Program-made: the position numbers and the translations under genes
Assembly: GCF_000708715.2 (NCBI RefSeq)
Contig: NZ_JENB01000030.1
Location: 1 to 64,000, forward strand
Length of the DNA stretch: 64,000 bases
Direction of reading: 5' to 3'
Source: Pseudomonas putida W15Oct28
GTDB taxonomy: Bacteria; Pseudomonadota; Gammaproteobacteria; Pseudomonadales; Pseudomonadaceae
Notes under the pieces: model-generated
The model's database searches: none
The model's input: only the letters and a program-made list of their open reading frames with translations
Told to the model about the DNA's origin: nothing
Part shown: positions 43,363 through 52,400 of the stretch, piece by piece
How positions within the stretch are numbered: the first letter of the stretch is position 1
How the letters are laid out: each line of letters begins with the position of its first letter

Positions 43363-45195
43363 ATGCTGTACCGCCGTTTCGAACAACTGATCGATATTTT
43401 TCGCGAAGCGCCCAGCGAGTCACCGCCGTCCACGGTGTGGCCGTTCTACCTGTATTACCTGCGCCAGGTGTGGCCAAGCTTCCTCGCCCTGCTAGTGGTC
43501 GGCCTGTTCGCCTCGCTGATCGAGGTGGCGATGTTCAGCTACCTCAGCCGCATCATCGACCTGGCCCAGGGCACGCCAAACGCAAACTTCTTCAGCGAGC
43601 ACAGCGGTGAACTGATCTGGATGCTGGTGGTGATCCTGCTGCTGCGGCCGTTGTTCTTCGGCCTGCACGACCTGCTGGTGCACCAGACCATCAACCCCGG
43701 CATGACCAGCCTGATCCGCTGGCAAAACCACACCTATGTGCTCAAGCAGAGCCTGAACTTCTTCCAGAGCGACTTCGCCGGGCGCATCGCCCAGCGCATC
43801 ATGCAGACCGGCAACTCGCTGCGTGATTCTGCCGTGCAGGCGGTGGACGCGCTGTGGCACGTGCTGATCTACGCCATCACCTCGCTGGTGCTGTTCGCCG
43901 AGGCCGACTGGCGCCTGATGCTGCCGCTGCTGGTCTGGATCGCCGGCTACATCGCCGCGCTGTTCTACTTCGTGCCGCGGGTCAAGGAGCGCTCGGTGGT
44001 CTCATCCGACGCCCGCTCCAAGCTGATGGGGCGTATCGTCGATGGCTACACCAACATCGCCACGCTGAAGCTGTTCGCCCATACCGACTACGAGCAGCAG
44101 TACGCGCGTGAAGCGATCCGCGAGCAAACCGAGAAAACCCAGCTGGCCTCGCGGGTGATCACCAGCATGGATGTGGTCATCACCACCCTCAACGGCCTGC
44201 TGGTGGTCGCCACCACGGGCCTGGCGCTGTGGCTGTGGAGCCAGTCAATGATCACCGTTGGCGCCATCGCCCTGGCCACCGGCCTGGTGATCCGCATCGT
44301 CAACATGTCGGGCTGGATCATGTGGGTGGTCAACGGCATCTTCGAGAACATCGGCATGGTCCAGGACGGCCTGCAGACCATCGCCCAACCGGTTACCGTC
44401 ACCGACCAGCCCAACGCGCCAGCGCTCAAGGTCAGCCGCGGCGCGGTGCATTTCGATGATGTCGACTTCCACTATGGCAAGGCTGCCAATGTGATCGAAG
44501 GGCTCGACCTGAACATTCGCCCGGGCGAAAAAATCGGCCTGATCGGCCCGTCCGGGGCGGGCAAGTCGACCTTGGTCAACCTGCTGCTGCGCCTGTATGA
44601 CGTGCAGGGCGGGCGTATCCTCATCGATGGCCAGGACATTGCCAAAGTCAGCCAGGCCAGCCTGCGCGCACAGATCGGCATGATCACCCAGGACACCTCG
44701 TTGCTGCACCGCTCGATCCGCGACAACCTGCTGTATGGCCGCCCCGACGCCAGCGAGGCCGAGTTGCACGAGGCGGTTCGTCGCGCCCGCGCCGACGAGT
44801 TTATCCCGCAGTTGTCGGACGCCCAGGGGCGCACCGGTTTCGATGCCCATGTGGGCGAGCGCGGGGTCAAGTTGTCGGGCGGCCAACGCCAGCGCATCGC
44901 CATTGCCCGGGTGCTGTTGAAGAATGCGCCGATCCTGATCATGGACGAAGCCACGTCAGCGCTGGACTCGGAGGTAGAGGCAGCCATCCAGGAAAGCCTG
45001 GAGACGCTGATGCAGGGCAAGACCGTGATTGCCATTGCCCATCGGCTGTCGACCATCGCGCGGATGGACCGGCTGGTGGTGCTGGACAAGGGCCGGATTG
45101 TCGAGAGCGGCAGCCATGCCGAGTTGCTGGAGCAGCAAGGGCTGTATGCCCGGTTGTGGCATCACCAGACCGGGGGCTTTGTCGGGGTCGACTGA
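43363..45195 (+). CDS. ABC exporter (fused permease-ATPase)
   Basis: A 610-residue half-transporter of the MsbA/multidrug type. Six hydrophobic helices in residues 1-330; nucleotide-binding domain with Walker A GPSGAGKST, signature LSGGQRQRIAIARV, Walker B ILIMDEATSALD and the His switch AHRLS. Homodimeric export of lipid or drug is likely. ATG 43363 (MLYRRFEQLID) with AGGAG 11 bases upstream; a GTG 12 bases earlier is possible. The name 'ATP-binding/permease' is all that can be supported. Confidence 0.88.
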   Translation: MLYRRFEQLIDIFREAPSESPPSTVWPFYLYYLRQVWPSFLALLVVGLFASLIEVAMFSYLSRIIDLAQGTPNANFFSEHSGELIWMLVVILLLRPLFFGLHDLLVHQTINPGMTSLIRWQNHTYVLKQSLNFFQSDFAGRIAQRIMQTGNSLRDSAVQAVDALWHVLIYAITSLVLFAEADWRLMLPLLVWIAGYIAALFYFVPRVKERSVVSSDARSKLMGRIVDGYTNIATLKLFAHTDYEQQYAREAIREQTEKTQLASRVITSMDVVITTLNGLLVVATTGLALWLWSQSMITVGAIALATGLVIRIVNMSGWIMWVVNGIFENIGMVQDGLQTIAQPVTVTDQPNAPALKVSRGAVHFDDVDFHYGKAANVIEGLDLNIRPGEKIGLIGPSGAGKSTLVNLLLRLYDVQGGRILIDGQDIAKVSQASLRAQIGMITQDTSLLHRSIRDNLLYGRPDASEAELHEAVRRARADEFIPQLSDAQGRTGFDAHVGERGVKLSGGQRQRIAIARVLLKNAPILIMDEATSALDSEVEAAIQESLETLMQGKTVIAIAHRLSTIARMDRLVVLDKGRIVESGSHAELLEQQGLYARLWHHQTGGFVGVD

Positions 45196-45203
45196 CGCCT
45201 GCA

Positions 45204-45301
45204 CCGGCCTCTTCGCGGGCTCGCCCGCTCCCACAGGTTCACCACAGGCCATCAGATCTGTGCAATACCTGTGGGAGCGGGCAAGCCCGCGAAGAGGCCG
45301 G
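45204..45301. repeat. REP inverted pair after the ABC gene
   Basis: CCTCTTCGCGGGCTCGCCCG facing CGGGCAAGCCCGCGAAGAGG. The arms differ at two central bases. In a convergent gap. Confidence 0.86.
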
Positions 45302-45320
45302 TACAGGCAACACAAAATGC

Positions 45321-46448
45321 TCAGTCCCGACGGTAGGGCAACATCCCCCTGGCCTCCTCGGCATACCCCTTGACCCCTTCTCGCTCCTGCAGCAGAAAAT
45401 CCTCCACCGCCCGCCGCAACCCTGGGTGCAGCAGGTAATGCCAGGACCGCGTCAACACCGGTTCAAACCCGCGTATCAGCTTGTGCTCGCCCTGCGCCCC
45501 GGCATCGAAACGCTGGTAACCCTCGGCAATGGCAAAGTCCATGCCCTGGTAGAAACACGTTTCGAAATGCAGCCGGTCAAACTCATCCAGGCACCCCCAG
45601 TAACGGCCAAACAGGCTGTCGCCCCCCACCAGGCTCAAGGCCATCGCCACATCACGCCCACCCTGGCGGGCCATCACCACCCGCAGCGCCTCGGGCATAC
45701 GCTCGGCCAGCAGGCTGAAAAACTCGCGGGTCAGGTAAGGCGCGCGTCGGCGCACCGCATAGGTGTTGGCATAACATTGAAAGACGAAATCCCACTGTGC
45801 CTCGTCCAGTTCATCACCGCGGTACCAACGGAATTCGATGCCCTGCCCCGCCACCTGCTCACGCTCCTTGCGCATCTGTTTGCGCTTGCGCGAGCTCAGG
45901 CTGTCGAGAAAATCCTGGAAGTCGCGATAGCCCCGGTTTTGCCAGTGAAACTGGCAACCCAGGCGCTCCATCCACCCGGGCAGGCCGGCCAACTGCGCGT
46001 CCAGCGCCGGGTCGGTGAAGTTGATGTGGGCACTGGAAAGGCCGCCCTTGCCCAGGTACTCCGGCAGGGCCTGCAGCATCAACAAACCGTCGGCCGGATC
46101 GGCCGCCAGCAGGCGTGGGCCGCTGACCGGGCTGAACGGCACAGCGCCGAGCAGCTTGGGGTAGTAGGCGATACCAGCCCGTTCACAAGCATCGGCCCAG
46201 CCATGATCGAACACATACTCGCCAAACGAGTGCCACTTGCGGTACGCCGGCAACAGCGCCCGCACCTGCCCGTCACGCTCCAGCACCAGGTGCTCGGCGG
46301 CCCAGCCGGTGTTGCGCTGCACGCTGCCGCTGTCTTCCATGGCGCTGAGGAAGGCATGGCGCAGGAACGGTTGGCCCGCCGGCACCAGGGCATCCCAGGT
46401 GGCCGCCGGAAGATCACGCAGATGGGCAAGGCTATACAGGCTGGTCAC
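45321..46448 (-). CDS. GNAT/FemAB-like acyltransferase (DUF482 type)
   Basis: A 375-residue protein of the 'peptidoglycan biosynthesis / GNAT N-acetyltransferase' DUF482 family: HAFLSAMEDSGSV, FSPVSGPRLLA, SSAHINF, RKRKQMRKEREQV and FQCYANTYAVRRRAPYLTREFF. Role unproven. I chose GTG 46448 (TSLYSLAHLRDLP), which matches the family length; the open frame reaches 46505 but its upstream part is poorly conserved-looking. Transcribed away from the porin. Confidence 0.82.
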   Translation of the reverse strand: MTSLYSLAHLRDLPAATWDALVPAGQPFLRHAFLSAMEDSGSVQRNTGWAAEHLVLERDGQVRALLPAYRKWHSFGEYVFDHGWADACERAGIAYYPKLLGAVPFSPVSGPRLLAADPADGLLMLQALPEYLGKGGLSSAHINFTDPALDAQLAGLPGWMERLGCQFHWQNRGYRDFQDFLDSLSSRKRKQMRKEREQVAGQGIEFRWYRGDELDEAQWDFVFQCYANTYAVRRRAPYLTREFFSLLAERMPEALRVVMARQGGRDVAMALSLVGGDSLFGRYWGCLDEFDRLHFETCFYQGMDFAIAEGYQRFDAGAQGEHKLIRGFEPVLTRSWHYLLHPGLRRAVEDFLLQEREGVKGYAEEARGMLPYRRD

Positions 46449-46563
46449 GGTTTCGGCTCGCTGTCTGAAGGCGTTCAGTATCCCCAAGGAACGCCCGGCA
46501 CTCAAATGACGAACGCCGTGCTGATCCTTTTATTCTCAATTACTTAACAACAGTGCCACTAAT

Positions 46564-46581
46564 TAGACATTAATCTGTCAT
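46564..46581 (+). promoter_or_regulatory. Candidate PHO box
   Basis: TAGACAT-TAAT-CTGTCAT. The second half is a perfect CTGTCAT; the first matches 4 of 7. A -10-like AATACT begins ten bases later (46592), the PhoB-promoter spacing. The porin ATG is 130 bases further on. Confidence 0.5.
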
Positions 46582-46711
46582 TGGCCCCCGCAATACTTGC
46601 GCCTGTTTTCCGGAACCCCAGAACCTGTCTATTCAGGCCCTTTCCGAAGACATGCCAACGCAGGGGCAGGCGCTTGAGCCTCCCCCATTTTTTTTCAGTA
46701 GGGAGAACCTT

Positions 46712-47956
46712 ATGCGTCTTGTTTCTACACTTACCGGAGTGAGCCTCACCGGCATGATGCTGGCTCTGAGCGCCCCGGCCAGTGCTGCTGTCGACGCCAA
46801 GCTGCTCGAAATGCTCCGCGCCAATGGCTCGATCAACCAGGCGCAGTACAGCGAACTGCAAGGCGACCTGGCAAAAGAAACCAAGGAAAAGGCCGACCAG
46901 AAAGCTCAGTCCGAACGTATGAGCTCCTTTGAACAAAAAGTGGCATGGGCCGCCAAGACCCAGATCAAGGGTGACGTGCGCCTGCGTTACGAAGACGTCA
47001 ACGTCGACAATCCGATCTCCCGCAGTGGCAACCAGGACCGTGAGCGCGTGCGTGCCCGTGTCGGTTTCTATAGCGAGATCAACCCGCAGGTCGACGCCGG
47101 TGTACGTGTGGCCACCGGCAGCAGCGCCGATGCTCGCTCGACCAACCAGAGCCTGGACAACTACTTCGAGAAGAAATCGCTGTGGGTCGACCTGGCCTAC
47201 CTCGACTGGCACCCGACTGCCGTGCCAAACCTGCACCTGATCGGCGGCAAGATGATGCAGCCCTGGGTGAGCATGGGCGACATCATCTGGGACAGCGACA
47301 TCAACCCGGAAGGTGTGGCGGCCACCTACAAGACCAACCTCGGCCCGGCTGAAGTGTTCGGCAGCATCGGCCACTACAACCTGAAGGACAACGTCGACGG
47401 CGACGGCGTGCAGTACAAGCACGACGCACAGCTGTATGCGGCCCAGTTGGGTACCAAGTTCAATGCGGCTGACACCGTCAAGGTCACCATTGGCGGCAGC
47501 ATCTACGGCTACGACAACGACAAGGCCTCGGCTGCCCTGGCTTCGCTGGGCAACACCACCAACGAGTTCCAGCTGGTGGAAGGTTTCGGCCAGGTCGACT
47601 TTACTGGCTTCGCCATCCCGCTGTCGGCTTACGGCCAGTTCGTCAAGAACACCGAAAGCACCGACGGCAAGGACAAGGCCTGGCTGGCCGGCCTGAAAAG
47701 CAAGATCGGCGCCTGGAGCCTGGACTACAACTACCGCGACGTGCAGCGTAACGGTGTAGTCAGCCTGTTCACCGACTCCGACTTCGGTAACGGCTTCACC
47801 GGTTCCCGTGGCCACAAGTTCAAGGTGGGTTACGAAATCGACAAGAACTTCGCCCTGGGCGCGGCCTACATGATGGCCAAGACCGATTATTCCAACCTGC
47901 CGAACAGCGATGCTGACGTAGACACCCTGCAGGTGGACCTGGAAGCCAAGTTCTAA
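46712..47956 (+). CDS. Putative outer-membrane porin
   Basis: A 414-residue porin-like barrel protein of the 'putative porin' (PF16930-like) type. Signal peptide about 1-25 (SAPASAA), then a helical coiled segment KLLEMLRANGSINQAQYSELQGDLAKE, then amphipathic beta strands ending in Phe (DLEAKF). Strong SD TAGGGAGAACCT. A candidate PHO box suggests phosphate-starvation control; the substrate is not clear. Long leader and terminator indicate a separate transcription unit. Confidence 0.83.
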   Translation: MRLVSTLTGVSLTGMMLALSAPASAAVDAKLLEMLRANGSINQAQYSELQGDLAKETKEKADQKAQSERMSSFEQKVAWAAKTQIKGDVRLRYEDVNVDNPISRSGNQDRERVRARVGFYSEINPQVDAGVRVATGSSADARSTNQSLDNYFEKKSLWVDLAYLDWHPTAVPNLHLIGGKMMQPWVSMGDIIWDSDINPEGVAATYKTNLGPAEVFGSIGHYNLKDNVDGDGVQYKHDAQLYAAQLGTKFNAADTVKVTIGGSIYGYDNDKASAALASLGNTTNEFQLVEGFGQVDFTGFAIPLSAYGQFVKNTESTDGKDKAWLAGLKSKIGAWSLDYNYRDVQRNGVVSLFTDSDFGNGFTGSRGHKFKVGYEIDKNFALGAAYMMAKTDYSNLPNSDADVDTLQVDLEAKF

Positions 47957-47982
47957 GCGACACCCTCCTCTGCTTCACTCTG

Positions 47983-48026
47983 AAGCGGGAAATGCCGACC
48001 CCATCCGGCGTTTCCCGCTTTTTTTT
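47983..48026 (+). terminator. Porin terminator
   Basis: AAGCGGGAAATGCCG paired with CGGCGTTTCCCGCTT (one mismatch/bulge near the top), then eight T. A strong intrinsic terminator 27 bases after the stop. Confidence 0.88.
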
Positions 48027-48042
48027 GCCTGTGACATTGCAA

Positions 48043-48146
48043 GGGGCTGCTTTGCAGCCCATTCGCAGCACAAGGCTGCTCCTACAGGGGGACGCGATCC
48101 CTTGTAGGAGCAGCCTTGTGCTGCGAATGGGCCGCAAAGCGGCCCC
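48043..48146. repeat. REP inverted pair, same subtype as 37723
   Basis: ATTCGCAGCACAAGGCTGC and GCAGCCTTGTGCTGCGAAT, capped by GGGGCTGC and GCGGCCCC. Confidence 0.86.
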
Positions 48147-48171
48147 GGCTATCTCGGATCAGACCAGGCAA

Positions 48172-49293
48172 TCAGCGCTTGCGCAGAATCACGCTACCAA
48201 TCGAATACCCCGCACCAAACGAGCTCAACACACCCAGCGAGCCCTTGGCCAGGTCATCCTGGTACAGGTGGAAGGCAATCACCGACCCCGCCGAACTGGT
48301 GTTGCCATAACGGTCGAGAATCACCGGTGCATCTTCCTCGGCCACTTCACGCCCCAGCAGCTTCTTGACGATCAGGTGGTTCATGCTGAGGTTGGCCTGG
48401 TGCAGCCAGAAGCGCTTCACATCGCTCGGCTGCAGGCCGTTTTCCTGCAGGTGCTCACCGATCAGCTCGGCCACTTTCGGGCACACCTCGCGGAACACCT
48501 TGCGGCCTTCCTGGATGAACAATTTGTCTGCCGCACCTTCGCCTTCTTCCGCCGCACGGTTGAGGAAGCCGAAGTTGTTGCGGATGTTGTTGGAGAACTC
48601 GGTCCACAACTTGCTGCTGACGATCTCGAACTGGTGCGCCGAGGTGGCCTGGTCGGCACGCTCGATCAGCACCGCGGTGGCGGCATCACCGAAAATGAAA
48701 TGGCTGTCACGGTCACGGAAGTTCAGGTGGCCGGTGCACACCTCCGGGTTGACCATCAGCACCGCGCGCGCCTGGCCCAGGGCCACGCTGTTGGCGGCGG
48801 TCTGGATGCCGAAGGTGGCCGACGAGCAGGCTACGTTCATGTCGAAGGCAAAGCCCTGGATGCCCAGCGCCTGTTGTACTTCGATGGCAATGGCCGGGTA
48901 TGGGCGCTGCAAGTTGGAGCAGGCGACGATCACCCCGTCGACATCGGCAGCCGTGCGGCCGGCGCGCTCCAGGGCCTGGCGAGCGGCGGCCACGGCCATT
49001 TCGCAGAGCACCGACGGTTCGTCGTTGGAACGCTCTGGCAGGCATGGCTTCATGCGCTGCGGGTCGAGAATGCCGGCCTTGTCCATGACGAAGCGGCTCT
49101 TGATGCCCGAGGCCTTTTCGATGAATGCCGCGTCAGACACCGGCGCCGCTTCGACCTCACCGCGCTCGATGGCGGCGGCGTTGTCCTGGTTGAACTGCTG
49201 CGACCAGGCGTTGAAAGAGGCCACCAGTTCTTCGTTGGAAATGCTCTGGGCCGGGGTGTACAGGCCGGTGCCGCTGATCACGACGTTATGCAC
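48172..49293 (-). CDS. Beta-ketoacyl-ACP synthase III (PA3286-like)
   Basis: A 373-residue KAS III-type condensing enzyme. The catalytic triad is Cys156 (NVACSSATFG), His298 (WLHQANLSMNH) and Asn331 (YGNTSSAG). It starts GTG 49293 (HNVVISGTGLYTPAQSIS); upstream frame is REP. At 373 residues it is longer than FabH (about 320) and resembles P. aeruginosa PA3286, an enzyme that takes octanoyl-CoA from beta-oxidation into fatty acid synthesis. That assignment is by length and memory. A palindrome lies 62 bases before the start. Confidence 0.83.
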   Translation of the reverse strand: MHNVVISGTGLYTPAQSISNEELVASFNAWSQQFNQDNAAAIERGEVEAAPVSDAAFIEKASGIKSRFVMDKAGILDPQRMKPCLPERSNDEPSVLCEMAVAAARQALERAGRTAADVDGVIVACSNLQRPYPAIAIEVQQALGIQGFAFDMNVACSSATFGIQTAANSVALGQARAVLMVNPEVCTGHLNFRDRDSHFIFGDAATAVLIERADQATSAHQFEIVSSKLWTEFSNNIRNNFGFLNRAAEEGEGAADKLFIQEGRKVFREVCPKVAELIGEHLQENGLQPSDVKRFWLHQANLSMNHLIVKKLLGREVAEEDAPVILDRYGNTSSAGSVIAFHLYQDDLAKGSLGVLSSFGAGYSIGSVILRKR

Positions 49294-49354
49294 GGTCGTT
49301 CCTCTGGTCAAAGGCCATCGCCACGGGGCGCTGGCTGGGAATATGACAGGATAA

Positions 49355-49370
49355 TGGCACTTTAGTGCCA
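49355..49370. promoter_or_regulatory. Palindrome TGGCACT-TT-AGTGCCA
   Basis: Perfect seven-base arms with a two-base spacer, 62 bases before the KAS III start. It lacks a T tail, so an operator is more likely than a terminator. Confidence 0.5.
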
Positions 49371-49382
49371 ATTTAAGGGCGA

Positions 49383-49440
49383 GGGCTGCGCCCTCGTTCG
49401 CGGGTAAACCCGCTCCCACAGGGGCCGCAGCACGGCCCCG
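49383..49440. repeat. Single REP copy before KAS III
   Basis: CGCGGGTAAACCCGCTCCC within GGGCTGCGCCC and GGGGCCGCAGCACGGCCCC. Unpaired, it sits between hrpA and the KAS III promoter. Confidence 0.75.
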
Positions 49441-49472
49441 AATTGCATCAATATTGCCACAAATGAAGCAGT

Positions 49473-52400
49473 TTAGCCCTCCACCTGGCTCCACTGCTTG
49501 CTCAATCTTTTGTCAGAAATCGGCACTTTGGTCCCCAACTGCTGGGCAAACAGCGACACCCGATATTCCTCCAGCCACCAGCGGTACAAAGCCAGTTGCT
49601 CGTCACGCTTGCCCTCCTGGGCATGCTTGTCGGCACGGGCCTTGTACTGCGCCCACAGGTTGGCCAGTTCGCCGGACCAGACGCGGTCCTTCTGCACTTG
49701 CGAACCCAGCTTCTCCAGGCGCAGTTCCACCGCCTTGAGGTAACGCGGCAGCTCCTTGAACCAGGCCCCGGGGGTTTCGCGCACAAAACCCGGGTACACC
49801 AGGTTGCTTAGCTGCTGCTTGATGTCGTTCAGCGCCACCGCCTGGCTCAGGTCGATCTTGCCCTTGAAGCGCTTCTGCAGGCCATGCCAGAGTTTCAGCA
49901 CCTCCAACGTCAAGCGCGCCAGGCGCTCGGCATGCTCGGCCCAGCTGCCGCGCTTGCGTTCAGCCAGCCCGGCCAAGGCCGCGCCATCACGAGGCAGCGG
50001 TTGTTCGCCTTCGAGGATGCAGCTGTCCAGGCTGGCCAGCAGAATGTCTTCGACCAGCGCCTCGACCCGGCCCATGTCACGGTACAGCAGGCCCAGTTCG
50101 GTCAGCCCCGGCAGCTTGCCGCGCAGGAACTTGGCCGGCTCGGCCAGTTGCTGCAGCAACAGCCGTTGCAACGCGCGGCGGTGCTGGAACTCGGCTTCGG
50201 CCTGGGTCGAGAAGCGCCCTTCGCGCACAGTGCCATTGTCTTCCACCAGCGCCGGGTACACGGTCATCGACAGGCCGGCAATCTTCTGCTGGGCAGTCTG
50301 TTTCACTTCGCTGAAGGCTTTGGCCTGCACCGGCTGTTCGCTTTTGGCATCACGCGGCACCGCCAGCGCTGCCTGGCTGGCAGCGGCAAAGCGTGCAGTC
50401 AGTTCGGCCAGGTCGCGGCCTTCGCCAAGGAACTTACCTTGGCCATCGACCACTTCGATGTTCATCCGCAGGTGGCCTTCGACCAGCTTGACCGATTCGT
50501 CCCAGGCCTCATCGGACACCCGCGCACCGGTCATGCGCAACAGCTCCTGGCCCAGGGCCTGCGGCAGCGCCCCTTGGCCGAAAGTCATGCGCGCCAGCGA
50601 AGCCTTGACGAAGTCCGGCACCGGCACGAAGTTCTTGCGCAGGGCCTTGGGCAGGTTGCGCACCAGCGCCACGCACTTGGCTTCCAGCAGGCCGGGCACC
50701 AACCATTCCAGGCGCTCGCCGGGCAGGCTTGGCAACAGCGGTGCCGGCACCCGCACGGTCACGCCGTCACGCGGGTGGCCGGGCTCGAAGTGGTAGCTCA
50801 GCGGCAAGCGCAGCTCGCCCACCTGCATGCTGTCGGGGTATTGCGCTGCGGTTACTTCGCTGGCCTCGCGGGCCAGCACGTCTTCTTCGCGCATGATCAG
50901 CAGGTTGGCGTCTTTCTGGCTGCCCATGCGGTACCAGCTGTCGAAGGTCGCAGTCTGGTGGATTTCCGCTGGCAGGCGCGCTTCGTAGAAGGCGTACAGC
51001 GTTTCTTCGTCGGCCAGGATGTCGCGCCGACGGGCCTTGGCCTCCAGCTCGTCGAGTTCTTCAAGCAGGCGCTTGTTGGCCGCCAGGCACCTGGCCCGCG
51101 ACTGGATTTCGCCCCCCACCAGGCCTTCGCGGATAAACAGCTCGCGCGAGGTGACCGGGTCGATCGGGCCGTAGTGCACCGGGCGGCGGCCAACCAGGAT
51201 CAGGCCGTACAGCGTGATCTGCTCATAGGCCACCACCTGCCCGCGCTTCTTCTCCCAGTGCGGTTCGAAGTGGTTCTTCTTGATCAAGTGGCCGGCCAGC
51301 GGCTCGATCCAGTCCGGCTCGATCTTGGCCACCATGCGCGCGTACAGCTTGGTGGTCTCGACCAGTTCGGCGGCCATTACCCACTGCGGGCGCTTGCGCC
51401 CCAGGCCCGACGACGGGTGCACCCAGAAGCGCCGTTGGCGGGCACCCTGATAGTCACCCTCTTCGGTCTTCTGGCCGATCTGGCTGAGCAGCCCGCTGAG
51501 GATGGCCTTGTGCATCTTCTGGTAGTCAGAAGGTTCCTTGTTCACCGTCAACTGCAGCTCACGGCAGATCAGTGCCAGCTGGCGGTGGGCATCGCGCCAT
51601 TCACGCAGGCGCAGGTAATTCAAGAAGTTCTTGCGGCACCAGTTGCGCAGCGGGTTGGCCGTCAGCGCCTGGCGCTGCTCTTCGAAACCACGCCACAGGT
51701 TGACCAGCGCGGCGAAGTCGGAGTCCACATCTTTCCACTGTGCGTGGGCCTGGTCGGCAGCCTGCTGGCGCTCCGGCGGGCGTTCGCGCGGGTCCTGCAC
51801 CGACAGCGCACTGGTGACGATCAGCACTTCCTGCAGGCTGCCCAGGCGTGCGCCTTCGAGCAGCATGCGGCCCAGCCGTGGGTCGACCGGCAGGCGCGCC
51901 AGCTGGCGGCCGATCGGGGTCAGCTGGTTCTCGCGGTTGACCGCCGACAGCTCTTGCAACAAGTTGAAGCCATCGCTGATGGCCTTGCCATCCGGCGGCT
52001 CTATGAACGGGAAGGCATCGATCGCGCCCAGGCGCAGGTGCAGCATCTGCAGGATCACCGCCGCCAGGTTGGTGCGCAGGATCTCCGGGTCGGTGAACGC
52101 CGGCCGGCTATTGAAATCCTCTTCGCTGTACAGGCGTACGCAGATGCCGGGCTCGACCCGGCCGCAGCGGCCTTTACGCTGGTTGGCACTGGCTTGCGAC
52201 ACGGCCTCGATGGGCAGGCGCTGCACCTTGGCGCGGTAGCTGTAGCGGCTGATGCGCGCGGTACCGGTGTCGATCACGTAGCGGATGCCAGGCACGGTCA
52301 GCGAGGTTTCGGCAACGTTGGTGGCCAGCACCACGCGGCGCCCGGTGTGCGGCTGGAAGATGCGCTGCTGCTCGGCCGGCGACAGGCGCGCGTACAGCGG

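Noticed and set aside
49355-49370. Sigma-54 promoter in the KAS III palindrome (TGGCAC...TGC)
   Set aside because: GG to GC spacing is one base short (nine bases between instead of ten) and the symmetry suggests an operator.
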